A stretch of 64,000 bases of DNA from Vermamoeba vermiformis. Its lineage: Eukaryota > Tubulinea > Echinamoebida. Under the pieces are notes generated by a model that did no database searches, was not told where the DNA came from, and was given only the letters and a program-made list of their open reading frames with translations. The stretch is from positions 18,723 to 82,722 of the forward strand of contig JBEWZL010000251.1 of assembly GCA_045837725.1 (NCBI GenBank), given 5' to 3'. A program made the translations under genes and the position numbers. This document shows positions 39,662-52,111 of this stretch, one piece after another; position 1 is the stretch's first letter, and every line of letters begins with the position of its first letter.

Positions 39662-41508
39662 TTACAAAGCCAAAACCAAGAGAACGAAGGCGAAGAGCAA
39701 TTCAACGGTGTGTTGAACAGCCAAAGAGGCCTTAGGAGTGGCAGAAGGAGTAGTAGGGCAGTTGACTTGAGTAGGAGCAGGGACAGTAACAGCAACGGGA
39801 GCAGGGTTCCATTGAACGGGATCCATGCTTCCGACACCGATGACGCATTGAGCGTAACGGGCACCAGAGTTACCAGTGGGTTGAGTGCAACCATCATCAG
39901 CCTTCTCGTGAACAATGATAGCGCGACCGATAACGGATTGGTCACCTAAAAGGCAAGCCATTAATATTTGCTCTACTATGGCTAGGTTATCCTTAATTAC
40001 CTTCAAGAGCAATGAGGCTGCTGGTGTAATCGAACCAAGCACGATCACCGTCGTAAGTGTTCAAGTTGGGCAAATCACCGACGTGGCGAGTGCTGGCGGG
40101 AGGAAGAGCGTGGGTCTAAATTTCAAAAGTTATTAATTGCTTTGATTCAGTTGCAAACTCAATAAAAAAACTAATTAATTGGATGCACATCCGAAAGTCC
40201 GACAAACCAACTTACAACGTTGTTGGGGTTGTAGTGACCACCAGCATTGGCACCAGTGCTGTTGGTAATATCACCGTATTGGTGAATGTGGAAACCGTGA
40301 GAAGATCCAGCAGCGAGGCCATCAACATAACCATAAACACGAACACCACCGTTAGCAGTCTCCAAGAAGAGTTGACCAGTAACATTGGTGCCAGAGGCAG
40401 GAGACAAGATGCAAGAAGCACGAGTGTAAGAAGTAGCTAGAAAAGGAGTTTTAGTACTTTGGATCCATAAAAGGAAACTGTGTATTCAACGAACAACAAC
40501 GAAAAGATTCGCACGTGCATTAATCCATTAATGCCGAGAAAAGAAAATTGTCGATTAATTAAGGTAAAAAATATTTAGGCAAGAAGAATCGTGCGGGATC
40601 TAAATCTGATCCTGCCACAACTTTCGAAGGATAACTTACGGTTAGCGGCAGCGTTTCCGGAACCACCAGCAATACCGATAACACCCCAACCGATGCGCTT
40701 GCCAGAAGAGCTAATGTTGTAGCAATCGTCGGTCAAGTTGTGGACAACAACGGCGAGACCAATGATGGAGTTGCCACCAGTAAGGGAGAGCAAATCGAGT
40801 TCCTTGAAGTTATTGATATTTCCGTTTCCATCAACCAGCCAGTTACCCTACAACCGTAAATTATTAGTCCGAAAATAGCACGGTACAGTGGGTATATTTC
40901 TGTCGCTTACCATATCGCCTTCGTGACGAGTGTCGCTAGTTTCGCAACCGTGAGTAGAGGCACCAGCACCGACAAAGTGGCTTCCGACGGAGAGAGCACC
41001 GTTGGTTTGGTTTTGCAAATCTCCGTACTGAAAAAAAGATGTTAACGAATCGCCCATATAATCTAGGTAGTGTTCCACTTACTTGGTGGACGTGAAGACC
41101 GTGCAACTCTCCCTTGTTTTGGGTGATACCAGAGATAGCAACATCAACGCGGACGAAGGAATCCTTGATATTTTGGTTAGCAAAACGGAAATGTATTAAC
41201 TAAAGTAATAATACGCAGCATATGATTGCACAAATTATATGAAATGATAAAATATCAGTTTAAGTCACAAGTTTGTCCCATTGTCCGACACAAATCCGTG
41301 GTAGACTTACATTAATTTGGGTAAACTTGACAGTACCAGAAATACCAGTATCGAGGTTAGTACCGCGAATTAGGGCAACACCGACGTCTAAAAAACAAGC
41401 GATCGAGATTAGACAAAGTTTCCTACACGGAATTCTAGTCGGCTTACTTTGGGCGAAAACCATAGAGAGGCCCAAAAGAAGAATAGCAACAATCGAGAGT
41501 TGATTCAT
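39662..41508 (-). CDS. secreted, tandem two-domain Cu/Zn superoxide dismutase, probably GPI-anchored
   Basis: Eight exons: 41448-41508, 41311-41387, 41083-41163, 40911-41027, 40640-40847, 40216-40436, 40001-40115 and 39662-39945 (1164 nt, 387 aa). A signal peptide (MNQLSIVAILLLGLSMVFAQ) precedes two complete SOD domains. The first has LHVHQYGD, GSHFVGAGASTHGC, TRHEGDMGN and VVVHNLTDDC. The second has FHIHQYGD, GGHYNPNN, THALPP, TRHVGDLPN and IIVHEKADDGC, with the active-site Arg in GNSGARYAQCVIG. Both therefore keep their copper and zinc ligands. The C terminus is a Pro/Thr/Ala linker and a terminal hydrophobic tail (VELLFAFVLLVLAL) with no basic residues after it, the form of a GPI signal. 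The enzyme would remove superoxide at the cell surface or in phagosomes. Confidence 0.92.
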
Positions 41509-42265
41509 TTCTAGAAATAATGCCTGTTAGCGATAGATCTAACGAAACGATCGAAACGCACGGCCGCGCTTCACGTCGATTCAAAACTTACCGCTGCTCG
41601 TGTGTTTATTTAAACCAGGAAAGGATAAATAAACGAAATAACAAGTAAATACGCTTTAAATAGGCACACAATGTGCCCTGGTTGAGACTGTGTAATTGCC
41701 CATAGATTCAGAAAAGCAGAATGGCACAATAACCAATCCCCTTCCCAGCAATAACCAAAAAGTAATGTTGACGCAAGAGCATTTTGAAAATGTGCTGATT
41801 TAAACTGAAATCTTTCGAATCCGAACAAAATATCTTCTACAAACCGACTAAATTTCTCTATTTTTAAGCGAAAAAAATGGAAAATGTTATTTTTACAGAT
41901 CATTGCTCGATCAATAGGCCAGTCTCCACGCTCAATTCCAAAAACTGCACGATCAGATTGATTTTCACAGATGCAGCTCAAATGCAAGCAAACCTGATGT
42001 CATGCACCGCAAAATTAAAGCTACAATTACTAAGGAAGAATATGAGCTGCTAAGTGTCTAGATTTTTTATTTGAGAGAAGAAGGGAGGAAAATTACCAAT
42101 CGTTTTGAAATTTCCAGCACCCGCTTTCTGATTCGTCAGTCCAAAATCTTTTTTTTTTGTTGGTTGTGTCATGTCAAATCGCTCAGATTTTAGTCTCTTT
42201 TTCAAACTCGCTTTCTAAGCAAACAACACACCACTCCCTTTACTTTTTCCTTAACAACACTAAAC
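41509..42265. other. divergent spacer, superoxide dismutase / Gln-rich protein
   Basis: 757 bp between two oppositely directed starts. It is AT-rich, with homopolymer runs (a T10-type run near 42149) and no TATA-like box I trust. A minus-strand open frame at 41610-41987 has no ATG at its start and no domain, so it is not called. Confidence 0.4.
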
Positions 42266-43341
42266 ATGTCGTGGATGGACTTCAAGATGGCCTCTGCCAA
42301 GAGTAAGTTGGAGTTTGATTGGTGAGGAAATCTTCAACGCCCGTTCCGCTGTAACGCGACGACGGAGTTGCAGGACATCGCTCAACCTACAGATTTACCT
42401 TTTTTAAGTTCATAACTAACCTTGCCTCGGATTTCAGAGGCCCAACAAATTGCTGAAGACTCCAAGAGAGTCCAAGTCGGCAAGGCTCAAAAGGGTACTG
42501 ACGCCAAGGCCACCTCTGTTGCTGATGACTTCCACACCAAGCAAGCCGTTGGTAAGTTCAATTTTTGATTTTGTCCGTTTTTTTCATCTCCAACCAAAAA
42601 AAAAACCCAAAAAATCAATTTAAATCCGCGTTGCGCCGATTTTACCAATCATGAAAATTAGATTTTTTTGCATGACTCGATTGTCTGAAATTTAGGAATC
42701 GGAAATTGTCAGATGCCGAATTTTACCGCAAAGTCCTGATTTTTTGTTTAATCCAGAGGCCCAAAAGAAGAACTCTTACTCCAAGAGCAACCAATTGACC
42801 CAACAAAAGGGTACTGGTGAGAAGGTTACCTCCGTCGCCGACGACTTCCACACCAAGCACGCCGTTGGTAAGTTACAAAAAGATTTTCTTTGATCGACCG
42901 CAAGAAGCAAAAACTAACTACTTTTAGACGCTCAAAAGAAGAACTCTTACTCCAAGAGCAACCAATTGACTCAACAAAAGGGTACTGGTGACAACTTGGC
43001 TCAACCCAAGGACATTGGCAAGTTCGTTTCTCCCACATCTACTCCTCGCTCTGGCGGTTATGAACAACAACAATCTCACTACGAGGAGCCTCAACACCAC
43101 GAACAACACTACGAGGAGCCTCAACACCACGAGCAACACTACGAGGAACCCGCCCACCAAGAGAGCTACGGTAAATACTTGAAATTTTATTTTGTGGATG
43201 TATGGAGCCTAACGTATTTTTTCAGGTGGCGGTGAGGAGTACCACCAACAAGAGGAATACCACCAAGAGGAGTACCAACAACAAGAAGAGTACGGTGGTG
43301 AGGAATACCAACAAGAAGAGTACACTGAAGAGTACCAGTAA
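42266..43341 (+). CDS. hydrophilic Gln/His/Glu-rich protein with duplicated exons
   Basis: Five exons: 42266-42302, 42438-42551, 42757-42867, 42928-43170 and 43226-43341 (621 nt, 206 aa). Exons 2, 3 and the start of exon 4 are copies of one 37-38-residue unit built around KNSYSKSNQLTQQKGTG and TSVADDFHTKHAV, all in phase 1. The rest is low complexity: YEEPQHHEQH units and a tail of EEY, HQQ and EEYQQQ. There is no signal peptide or membrane helix, and the protein should be unfolded and soluble. Codon use is strongly biased to C-ending codons, and the intron-rich 5' part with a poly-A-like 3' tract suggests high expression. I do not recognise a family; stress-protective, cytoskeleton-associated or cyst-related roles are all possible. 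Confidence 0.8.
42438..43010 (+). repeat. tandem exon duplication, three copies
   Basis: Copies of a unit of about 111-114 nt lie at 42438-42551 (most diverged), 42757-42867 and 42928 to about 43010 (5' part only). Copies 2 and 3 share nearly identical DNA over the AAGAAGAACTCTTACTCC region, while the introns between them differ in length (205 and 60 nt). Exon boundaries are all phase 1, so duplication keeps the frame. Confidence 0.8.
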
Positions 43342-43765
43342 ACGGATTCGCCCTTAACTTTTTCTTCGAAGTTCAACTGCGATAACGAAAAACCTGGTTG
43401 TATTTATAAATACGTCTCGACAATAACCTTGCGTGTGTTGTTTGACAAATGCAATCAATCTTGTTACATTAATAAAAAATATTGTTTAAATAGAAACCTA
43501 CCTCCCTAAAATTAGCAACCTTCCCTTCACCGATCGAAAAGCAAGATTAGATGCAGCAAGATCAAGGTATAGATATTTTTATTTTAAAGATGGCAGCCAA
43601 GATTCTACGAGCACAAACCTCGCCTGCCAGCACGTCAGACGGGTTTATTTTTGAAACGTTCTTTTATTGAAGGACACAGCACCTTCTCTACTTGTAATTC
43701 AGTATTATATTATATATTCGTATTGTACATAGTCTATATATTGCATAGTACCGTTAATTTCCGCA
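43342..43765. other. spacer downstream of Gln-rich gene
   Basis: 424 bp. It includes an AATAAA run near 43470 that could serve as the poly-A signal of the gene to the left, and an AT-rich stretch (TATTATATTATATATTC, about 43703) in promoter position for the dehydrogenase gene. No gene is seen. Confidence 0.4.
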
Positions 43766-46514
43766 ATGGCAACTCATCGAAAATTTCATCAGATTGACTC
43801 ACCAAGGTAATTTATTCTGCACCGCTCAATATATTATTTTAAATTATATTATATCCCTGCCGATGTTAAAAGTGTTTCAATACTGGTGCTATCTGAAATT
43901 TATTGTAAGCTCAGGTCAATTTTAATGAATAATTTTCAGGCTGGGCAATCAATTCGTCGAAGACAGCGGCTTACAATCATGTCTCGAGTATTTTGTGCCC
44001 AAGGAAACACTTGATAAAATGCGAGGAGGCTTAGAGGAGTGGGGACAACGTTGCGTCGGAGATCTGCAAGAAATGGGTACGTGTTGTGCTGCTTTGTACT
44101 AACTTGTGCTATGATATTTATAATATTATTTTATATAGGTGATGACGCGGAAGCACATCCTGCTACTGTTACTCATTACAATGCTTGGGGTGAGCGCATT
44201 GACAAGATCAACACGTAAGTGGATCGCTTCAATTTTGATAGCAACTTGTATCTATAATATATCTTAGCGATTATAAGATACCAGCGCATTTCTTAATGAC
44301 ATTTTTGTACTTCATTAGTGCTTGGGGCTACAGACGAATGAAAGAAGTCTATCCCGAGTCAGGCATTCTTGCTGTCGCTTACGAGCGCCCTTACGGTGAA
44401 TTCAGCCGATTGCTACAATATAGCATGAGTTACCTTGCCTCTGGAGCTCAGGTAAGCGCAAAAACGGATGAATAGGATCTTTCTGACTCACCCACCGTCG
44501 CGCGAGTTGGAATCAATCCATGACCTATGTTAAAGAACTTTGGTGGATTAACTCGTATCCGTTAGGGTATTTCGTATTCTTGCCCTGGCGCTATGACTGA
44601 CGGCGGTGCTCGTCTCTTGGAGCTCTACTTGAAGTCCAAAGATCAAATGTGCTCATCGAATGCAGGCAAGGTTTGCAATTGTTCTCAAAAGAATGCGACT
44701 GACAAAGTCGTTCAACTTGCGCGCATGTACTTCGAGGGATTTACTTCGCGAGACCCGAAGAAGTATAAAGACTGCGGCCAATGGATGACTGAAAAGACTG
44801 GTACGTTATAGCTGATCAAGCGCACTTGGCACGCTCTAACTTGTTAATACAAAAGGTGGCTCTGACGTATCGGGCACTGAAACTATTGCTACTCCTCAAC
44901 CTGACGGCAGCTACACTTTGTCTGGCTACAAATTCTTCACTTCAGCCACGACCAGTGACGTCACATTCACACTTGCGCGCATTATTGATCCTGAAGGTAC
45001 TTGCTTAAGCCAGCGCAATAGTACGCGGTTATTCTAATGTCTTTCTTAGATCCTCAAGGTATCAAGAAGAAGCGTCAAAAACTCTCCTTGTTCATGCTCG
45101 AGTTGCGCGATGAGAATGGCAAGATGAACAACATTTACATTCACAAACTGAAGAACAAGTTCGGCACCAAGTCACTTCCCACTGCCGAGCTCGAGTTGAT
45201 CAACTCAAAGGCTTATCTTCTTGGCGAGCCCGAGCAAGGAGTCAAGATGATTTCAACCATCCTGAACATTACCCGTATTGGCTCGTGCATCAGTGCACTT
45301 GGTATGGCTCGTCGTGCAGTAGCTATTGCACGCGATTACAGTCACAGACGCTCTGTATTTGGATTTAAGCTGTCCAAGCAACCTCTCCATTTGCACACTT
45401 TGGCTGCGTTAGAGGTACGTGCCCGGATCCGACTTTTACTATTATTGCCCTTAAGCCATGTGATGTGACCACAATGAACATCCTCATCGTTCAAAGGGCA
45501 AATATTCCATTATATATGGCCACACCTTATTCTAATCGTTCTTATAGCTTGAGGTTCGTGGTTGTTTGTACCTCATTGGCAACATTCTTCGCTGGACTGG
45601 ATTGATCGAAACTGAGAAGCAAGCCCAATCGCCATTCATTGAGGCACATCGCCTTTTGATCCCTCTCGGCAAGCTCTACATTTGCAAGATGTCTGTGGCC
45701 GTTATTTCTGAAGCCATGGAGTGCTTGGGAGGTAATAACATCACGTCTTACGACTAAGGCGAAGATAGCTAAATTTCTTCTAGGCACTGGTTACATGGAG
45801 GACTCGCGCTTGCCCCAACTGTACCGCGATGCGCGTGTCAATTCGATCTGGGAAGGCACCACTAATGTCATTTCAATGGACGTTGTGCGTGTGTTGACTG
45901 GCTCGCCCAAGTCTTTCGACGCACTCATCAAGTACTGCACTCAAATGCTCGAGCAGGTCTCGAAGCACGCCTCGAAGCAAGATGCACTCACTGCCAAGCG
46001 CTTGAACTACGCCATCGAGAACTGCAAGCACTCTTTGAGCAAGATGAACGAGTTCTGCTACAAGGTTGTGCGCACTAAGGAGAGCGCTGAAACAGCTTTG
46101 CCTTCGTGGTTGTCAGTCGTGAGATTGTTTTCATTCAGCATGGCTCGCACGTTGATTGCATGTTTGTTGTTGCACCGCGCTTTCGAGAAGCCATCTGCCA
46201 CGGTAAGCAAACTGAGGGATCTTTAAACTGCAGCTCTCTGATGCATTTTTCAATTACAGATGAAGCGCCAAGAAGTGGCAATTGCTCTCCGATGGGGTTC
46301 TCGTCCGTTGTTTATCGTCGGTCACGAATTGAACCTTGCTAACGACGCTATGCTCGTCGGTGACCTCAAGGGCGAGAGATTCGGTTTGAGCAACACCGAG
46401 TTCTTCAAGCTCGTCAGCGAAGAAGACGAACTCATTGGTCTTGATATGGACGATAGAGGAGTCGCTCGTGGTACTGGCGAGAAATTGAACGGTCAGATCC
46501 GTCCGAGATTGTAA
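43766..46514 (+). CDS. acyl-CoA dehydrogenase family protein (AidB/ACDH-11-like)
   Basis: Ten exons: 43766-43806, 43940-44076, 44139-44214, 44319-44451, 44566-44800, 44856-44996, 45050-45414, 45548-45731, 45784-46202 and 46260-46514 (1986 nt, 661 aa). FAD-enzyme landmarks are clear: the GYKFFTSA strand after TGGSDVSGTET, the AVAIARDYSHRRSVFG helix with its FAD-contacting Arg, AMECLGGTGYMEDSRLPQLY, and YRDARVNSIWEGTTNV. N- and C-terminal extensions make it longer than the roughly 400-residue mitochondrial enzymes, as in AidB, ACDH-11 and their eukaryotic relatives. No mitochondrial presequence or peroxisomal C-terminal tripeptide is obvious; it ends IRPRL. It likely oxidises a long or unusual acyl-CoA. 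The substrate cannot be told, and a non-enzymatic lipid or DNA-binding role as in AidB is possible. Confidence 0.88.
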
Positions 46515-46820
46515 AATGATAAGGAGTGAAACCCACCAATAGAAAACTGGTGTTTATTTCTAAAATATTAGTGAATCGCCAGTCCTCTTCGATTTCTTTT
46601 CCTCAATTTCGAACGATCGCGCCTCAACCACGTTGCATACACGAAACATAATACTATTGCAATTAGTTGCTTCGAGCTTACAGCTGACCATGACAAGCAC
46701 CTTATTATAACAAAGCGCTCTACGCAACTTGGCTGCCGGTTGGCAAGACGGGTTTGGATAAAAAATTGAATTAAATTTTATAGTCTTGTTGTCTTGCGAA
46801 GCACTTACAAAAAAGAAATT
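46515..46820. other. spacer, no gene seen
   Basis: 306 bp, AT-rich, between two genes on the same strand. It must contain the promoter of the LRR/F-box gene; nothing distinctive is visible. Confidence 0.35.
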
Positions 46821-49594
46821 ATGGATAGTAATGAATTGATCAACTATTTCATCGAAGCGGAGCCAATTTGGTTTCTACGCAGAAGTAAGCGGATTTAAAA
46901 TCCAAAGACAAACAGATCCGAAGCTCTTTTGGTTAATATTAAGTAATTAATATTTAATTGCATTATTAATTGTTGCATAGAGGAGGGCCCTCACAGTGAC
47001 AAAGAGCGCAAGTTAATCGAAAAGTTATTCAAAGCCCTGGCAACCAGAAACCACATTAAATCTATTGATATTGAAGGAAGTACGCAGTATAAAAATATTT
47101 ATAATTATTTTGGGCGTTAATTGTTTTATTGGTTGTAGAGCAATACTCGGACGAGGAGTTTCTTCTGTTCATCGATTGTCTTGGCCACAACGAGTCCGTA
47201 ACAGAGTTACGTATAAATTGTAAGTAATGCAACACAGGTGTAACTTTTGATCTTACAAATTCTCAGGTTATTCAGCGGACGAGGATCGGGATAAAACAGT
47301 CGTCACTAACCGATTGTTAACGGCCTTAGCAAACAGAAATATTAGTCTTCGAAGTCTAGAATTGCCTTGTAAATTCCTGTTTTATTGCTTAAGTAGGGCT
47401 AACAACCAATCTTAGGGGGACCGGACTACTCAGATGGCGGAGTAGCTCACTTGTTGGAGCTGATCCGTTCAAATCCTGATTTGCGACGACTGCACATTAG
47501 CGGTAGTTTTAACGATGACGACGTTGTGGCCATTATTAACCAGTTGCGCGAGTCCTGTGAGAATTTAACGTCATTTTACATCGGTGGCGATTTGACTTTT
47601 GATGGACTTTGCCGTTTGGCTGAATTTGCCGGTCAATCCCGAGTGCTTCAGTCCGTAAACTCTTCTAGTAAGTATTATACCATATTTGGAAAGTTTATGA
47701 CTCGTTCTGATTTAATATTCATAGCTAATTTGGATATTGAACTTTCCGACCAACAGTTTTATGTGCTTAGTAACCTCTTAGGGAAGGAAAATACAAAGCT
47801 AATGGAATTTGGCACTTGGTGTAAGTAGAGTAACTTTCAGCCTAGATGAAGTCCTTCAAGTTTAGTAATTAGAAAACAAATAGCGAATCATAAGTTGGAT
47901 CTGCTTCGCCGAAATAAGGAACTGGAAATCGAAGAACGAGCAAAAGAGAGGCATCAAAAGTTCTTAGATTTACAAGAACAAAAGAAAAATCACGTGGAGT
48001 ACATTCACGCGGCGAACTATGATTTGACGAAATTTCCTTCTGAACTGATATTTTCGCTGTTGGTTTACAGTGGCATGTTGAGCTCAATATCTGCGTTTTT
48101 CAAAACATGCAAACATTGGCGAGCTGTTGGCAGGAAAAGCAATTTTTGGAAGCACTTGGCGGCACATGTGTTGCCCGTGGTTGAGCCTAAAGTCCTCGAG
48201 TTTGTTGAGGTATTCTACGCGGAGCACGTGCAGAAATATGGCGCCGAGAACAGCAATTTTTGGGAGATCTTGGTGAAACATGCTTACTCGTACCATGTAT
48301 CGGCTCCGGCTCGATGGACTACTGTTGGGATCACGGACATTACGACCACAAGATTGCCGTTCCATCACCCCCAACCATCACCATTCCTACACGAACAGTT
48401 CTTGACTGCGTTGTACAGACGTTACCCTGGCTTGATGCCATTTACTCAGAGCTGCGATATAACGACAGTCAAAGGAGAAAGCGCACCTCGCTTGTTCTTG
48501 CACTTGGTCTCGGACTCGATGCCGTACTTCCATATTGTCATTCAAACGGTTGGAAATACCAACATCAGTGGAATATTCTTTGTGTCGAATTATGACAGAA
48601 AGTACCCGTTGCTACATATCGAACAGGCGCTTGATTATTTCGCCGCCGAATCGCTTGACGACGCGTTGGTGAAATCGAAGCGAATGATAGAGACTTTCTA
48701 CGTGGCACATGGTCGCTCGATCGATTATTCAGAGACTCGTTTCTCTACTGCTTCATTGCTTGCGCGTGCGGGAGAGAATCACTCGAAATTGAGAGAGCAG
48801 ATCAGTAATATTTTGGAATCGGTAGCCGAGAGAATAATCAGTCAGTTTAATATTGGTGGCAATCAAGTAGATGTGGTGACACAATTGACGATATTAATGG
48901 TGAATCGGCTACGTGAACAAACTATAGTGAGCAATGCGGATCTGCCGGACAAAAAACAAAAATTACCTTCTAGGAACATTTTACACACATTATACCCAGC
49001 ACGTGTTCTTAAAGAACTCAGTTTTGTTTCCAACAGCATGTAAGTACTTTTGATGTTGCAGATCTGCCGGCAATTACTAATGACTTAACCACTTTCAGGG
49101 ACCGGGTTCGTGGCGTTGAGTTGCAGCCCATTAGGCCTCAGCCGAAGAAAAAACCGCGTCTTTCATCACTCAAAGGCACTATTATGAAATGTATTCGTGT
49201 TATGGTGAATTTCATAGTCATGCCAGTGTTGCAGGTGTTGTGGCCAAGACACGTGCGCGAGATGGAGCAAGGACCAACGTCAGTCGAGTTTAAGCTTCCA
49301 GATGGACTTTACAGGCATTATTATGAAAATTTCAAGCCATTATCAGGTGTTACAGTCGACAATGCAGCGCCAGTTTGTTGGCCCATGACAGCTTTGGTGT
49401 TCGCATCTCAGATCGCCGAACATGTTGGGCTAATATTTGAGCGGTTGGTTGGATTACGATTGCAGAAAATCAACAAAGAAGATATCAACATCGTTCAGTT
49501 GATGGAGCCTCTTTCAATCGATGAAAACTTGATCCCGCCAAAACACATCGCTGGATTTCAGGAGGTCGTTAGTCGAATCATTGAATTTTCGTAG
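46821..49594 (+). CDS. leucine-rich-repeat and F-box protein
   Basis: Eight exons: 46821-46884, 46981-47079, 47139-47219, 47267-47368, 47416-47667, 47725-47820, 47884-49039 and 49099-49594 (2346 nt, 781 aa). The N-terminal 260 residues are leucine-rich units of RNI type (LIEKLFKALATRNHIKSID, VAHLLELIRSNPDLRRLHI). A charged coiled-coil segment follows (LLRRNKELEIEERAKERHQ), then an F-box (FPSELIFSLLVYSGML to SNFWKHLAAHV). The C-terminal 400 residues have no match I can name; they include a basic stretch (RPQPKKKPRLSS). Placing the F-box after the repeats is less usual than the reverse. A role as an SCF substrate adaptor is the default inference. Confidence 0.82.
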
Positions 49595-50332
49595 AATATA
49601 CATCTGTTACAATCGTAAGTGTACATTTATACCTTCGTAACGTCATCAATCTTCATTAACGCACGGATTTAGGGAGATCACTCCAATAGTTTGCAACTTG
49701 ATTAAACCGACGAGTCGTATTGAAAATTGAGCATGATTCCTCGCTTGTTAAATGACGGTTAGTAGTGTAATATATAAAAAGCGAGAAAATTAACGACAGC
49801 TTGCGCACACATGAGCAGTTTATTCGAACAACATGGTGAAATTCCCCAAAGATTCGATGCGATAAATGAGCCGCGCATTTGCCGTCATACATAATTTATC
49901 TCTGGTGTTCTAGATAGTGTCGCAATTGAATGCAGTCGAGCATCACATTAGTTACAGACTTGTTCGAGCAAATCTGATGGACCACTCGAAGGTATTGTTA
50001 TGCTTCCATTCTTGATTGAGAATTGCAGAAGAACATCCACATGGAAGCGTATTGAAATCAATAGAATAATTCAAATGGAACAAAAAATAGTTGCATTTAT
50101 TCAACAGAGAATCCAGTTCTAAGGATAATTTTAATTACAAATAATCTTGATATTAAAGAACTCGGATGACAAAGGATGATTAATATTCGTAGAGACAAAT
50201 ATATCTATGTATATTAGACACATCATATTTCATTTTACACCACGATCATTCCCGGCGGCAACAAATCCGCTGTCAAAACTTAAACCAATCCTGACGTCAT
50301 CCAATCAGATTAATAACCGAGTTTTATTATAG
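49595..50332. other. spacer with undetermined 5' end of the NHL gene
   Basis: 738 bp, AT-rich. The first exon of the NHL-repeat gene must lie in here, because its first confident exon begins at an acceptor at 50331-50332 with no ATG. I could not pick a start or donor with any certainty. Confidence 0.4.
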
Positions 50333-51817
50333 AACACTTGGCGAGTTACAACGCTAGCCGGTCAAGTCAATTCTCGAGGAGACAACGACGGTAAAGGGTC
50401 CGAAGCTAGATTCAGTCGTCCTCGAGGCATAGCCATTGACAAACACGACAATATCTATGTATGCGAGTGGAACAACAATACTATTAGAAAAATTACACCC
50501 GATGGCGTTGTCGTGACTTTGGCGGGTCATGCAGGTCATTGGGGATCGCGAGATGGCGTCGGTAGCAAAGCACGATTCAACGGGCCTTCAGGCTTAGGTA
50601 AGTAATTGCAATATATTGTATGAATACGAGAGGGCGAATCTTTTCTTCTGAAAATAAGCATAATTGAGTCTTTTTCCGATAATACGTTGCCTATTTTTAT
50701 TGAATTTTCTTACAGACGTGGATGAAGATGGAAATGTTTACGTTGCTGATTACTACAATAACACGATGCGCAAAGTGACGCCTGAAGGGATCGTAACGAC
50801 GATTGCTGGTCATGTTGGCCAATGGGGATCAACGGATGGATCAGGCTTTAAAGCTCGTTTTAATGGTCCTTCAGGTGTTAGAATTGATGCAAAGGGCAAT
50901 ATTATCGTCAGTGATAATAATAACAACACTATAAGAAAAATATCGAATGTTGATGGAAACGTTTCGACTATTGCAGGATCTGCTGGAAAATCCGGTACGT
51001 TTTGAACCAGAGAATCTCTTATACATATCGAATACTAGCAATGATTAATGTACTAATCTTATATGATAGGAGCGGAGGATGGCAATGGAACACAAGCACG
51101 CTTTTTTGGTCCATCCGGAATTGCAGTGGCTACAGACGGCACTATTTTCGTGTGTGATCGCTACAACCATACTATTAGATCTATATCTATAGTAGGAGAG
51201 GTTACTACGATTGCCGGACGCGTATTGCAAGCCGGATCTGCTGACGGTAAAGTCACCGCGGCAAGGTTCAATCAACCTTCTGGGATTTCCGTCGATAAAA
51301 TTGGCAACTTATTCGTGAGCGATTACTACAACCATACTATTAGGAAGATAAGTCCGTTGGGTGAAGTTACTACTATTGCCGGTAAGATCCAGTTTGAATT
51401 GAATTTACCGTTTGCAAATTTCTGAAATTCAATTTGACGTTTGATTGCAATACTTGACAAGTATTCTTTGCGTTTCGCATATTAAAAGCAAGGTATACTA
51501 CGTTACTAAGTATACTATTAAAGGTATGGTTGGGCATCAAGGCGCAGTTGAAGGGTTCGGAGACCACATCCGATTAAACCATCCCTTCCGAAACACGATT
51601 GATAGTGATGGCAATCTATACATCTGCGATGAATATAACTCTATCATTCGCAAGTTGATTAGACCTCCTATTGAAGATCTAATCAATTCTGCTAAAGAGG
51701 TAAGATTTTTGTAACGCAATCTGATCTTGATTACCTTTTATGACTATCAAAACCCTAATTCTTCTATAGAAGAAGCATTATATTCAACATAATATTAACC
51801 ATTCATATTATTTTTAG
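50333..51817 (+). CDS. NHL-repeat beta-propeller protein (5' end unresolved)
   Basis: Exons 50333-50597, 50716-50994, 51070-51381, 51524-51699 and a likely short last exon 51771-51817 ending in TAG. Six NHL units of about 57 residues are visible. Each has a TTLAG/TTIAG strand, a GxxDGxGxxARFxxPSG turn, a DxxGNxYVxDxxNxTIRK strand and the next V(T)TIAG. Together they form one closed six-blade propeller. The opening frame starts inside an exon (NTWRVTTLAGQ), so an upstream exon is missing from this model, and a signal peptide cannot be checked. NHL propellers bind RNA, proteins or peptides. In amoebae many such proteins are secreted or surface bound; nothing here fixes the ligand. Confidence 0.8.
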
Positions 51818-52111
51818 AACGCATAATCAACGAGAGATTCGTAAATTTGAACTCCGAATTTTCTCCCTCGATCCGGTTGCCTCGCTAAACCTGATACCAC
51901 GCTACTAGCCCAAGCATTATAATGCTAAGATTATCATCGGAATGTAATAGAGTGAGCTATCAACAAGCTCCACGACGCAATAGTTTCTGGCTAGATCTGC
52001 ACCAATTCTTTGAACGAGTAAATCTCGAATAATAAACTTCAAAGGACCATTTTTGTTTCAAAAAATCAAGCAATATTTAGTTATATATTATAAGGCTAAT
52101 GGGATACTATA

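Noticed and set aside
41610-41987. 125-codon minus-strand frame in the SOD spacer
   Set aside because: It begins without ATG and lies in AT-rich spacer, with no domain or splice context.
42924-43160. long Leu/Val-rich minus-strand frame opposite the Gln-rich gene
   Set aside because: It is a shadow of the repetitive codons on the plus strand.
46680-46800. possible tRNA-like text downstream of the dehydrogenase gene
   Set aside because: No T-arm GTTCRANNC, no cloverleaf pairing and no A/B box at proper spacing.
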